NCBI GenBank assembly: GCA_001873945.1
Contig: MNYI01000029.1
Span: forward strand, 1-12,502
Direction: 5' to 3'
DNA: 12,502 nucleotides
Source: Candidatus Desantisbacteria bacterium CG2_30_40_21
GTDB lineage: Bacteria > UBA9089 > CG2-30-40-21
Part shown: positions 12,494-12,502 of the stretch, piece by piece
How the letters are laid out: each line of letters starts with the position of its first letter
How positions within the stretch are numbered: position 1 is the first letter of the stretch
Program-made: the position numbers and the translations under genes
The notes under the pieces: model-generated
The model's database searches: none
Seen by the model: the letters and a program-made list of their open reading frames with translations, nothing else
Told to the model about the DNA's origin: nothing

Positions 12494-12502
12494 ATGAACA
12501 TA
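12494..12502 (+). CDS. Possible start of a next gene (cut by the window edge)
   Basis: ATG 12494 follows AGGGGGC at a suitable distance (12481-12487) and lies 39 bp after the extended -10 sequence. Only three codons (M-N-I) are visible, so nothing can be said about the product. Confidence 0.35.

Overview
The window looks like chromosome of an uncultivated, Gram-negative-type bacterium. It has moderate-to-low GC, good AGGAGG ribosome binding sites, tightly packed genes and many short non-coding repeats. Two ExbD-type proteins and two TonB C-terminal domains imply an outer membrane. The mix of a FapA/DUF342 protein, a bacterial IleRS with a C-terminal zinc site, MNT/HEPN modules and abundant MITE-like elements fits candidate-phylum genomes (Omnitrophota-like or similar). 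I cannot fix the taxon from sequence alone.

Layout. Bases 1-170 hold a 35-bp tandem repeat and a 16-bp dispersed repeat, followed by an orphan HEPN gene (178-552). From 589 to 5056 runs a Ton-type energy-transduction operon, exbB-exbD-exbD-tonB, that has been invaded and damaged. ExbB is cut after about 86 residues and runs into a DUF2442 gene. A 133-bp MITE and a two-gene ATPase plus TOPRIM-like cassette (1806-3280) sit between the two exbD genes. The second exbD has a 1-nt deletion. tonB carries an in-frame TAG between its N-terminal half and its C-terminal domain. Next is an intact ileS (5156-7876). It is followed by a decayed stretch with a DUF1566 (Lcl-type) relic, then a coupled pair of a small unknown protein and a retropepsin-like aspartic protease (8259-8878). 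A 158-bp MITE then precedes a long fapA-like gene (9071-11224). Behind it lies a frameshifted second TonB C-terminal domain. A type VII MntA/HepT toxin-antitoxin operon (11581-12238) follows, then a second, inverted copy of the 158-bp MITE and the first codons of a possible next gene.

How the parts relate. The housekeeping or structural genes (ileS, fapA) are open over more than 2 kb each, while four Ton-related reading frames carry independent lesions. This argues for real decay of Ton functions rather than general sequencing error, although raw reads would be needed to prove it. The intact accessory genes (HEPN, DUF2442, ATPase/TOPRIM-like, aspartic protease pair, MntA/HepT) sit beside MITE-like repeats, so the region looks like an accumulation site for small selfish or defence modules. 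The strongest candidate for an undescribed system is the ATPase plus small TOPRIM-like protein. It looks like a split, compact relative of OLD/PARIS-type defence systems.
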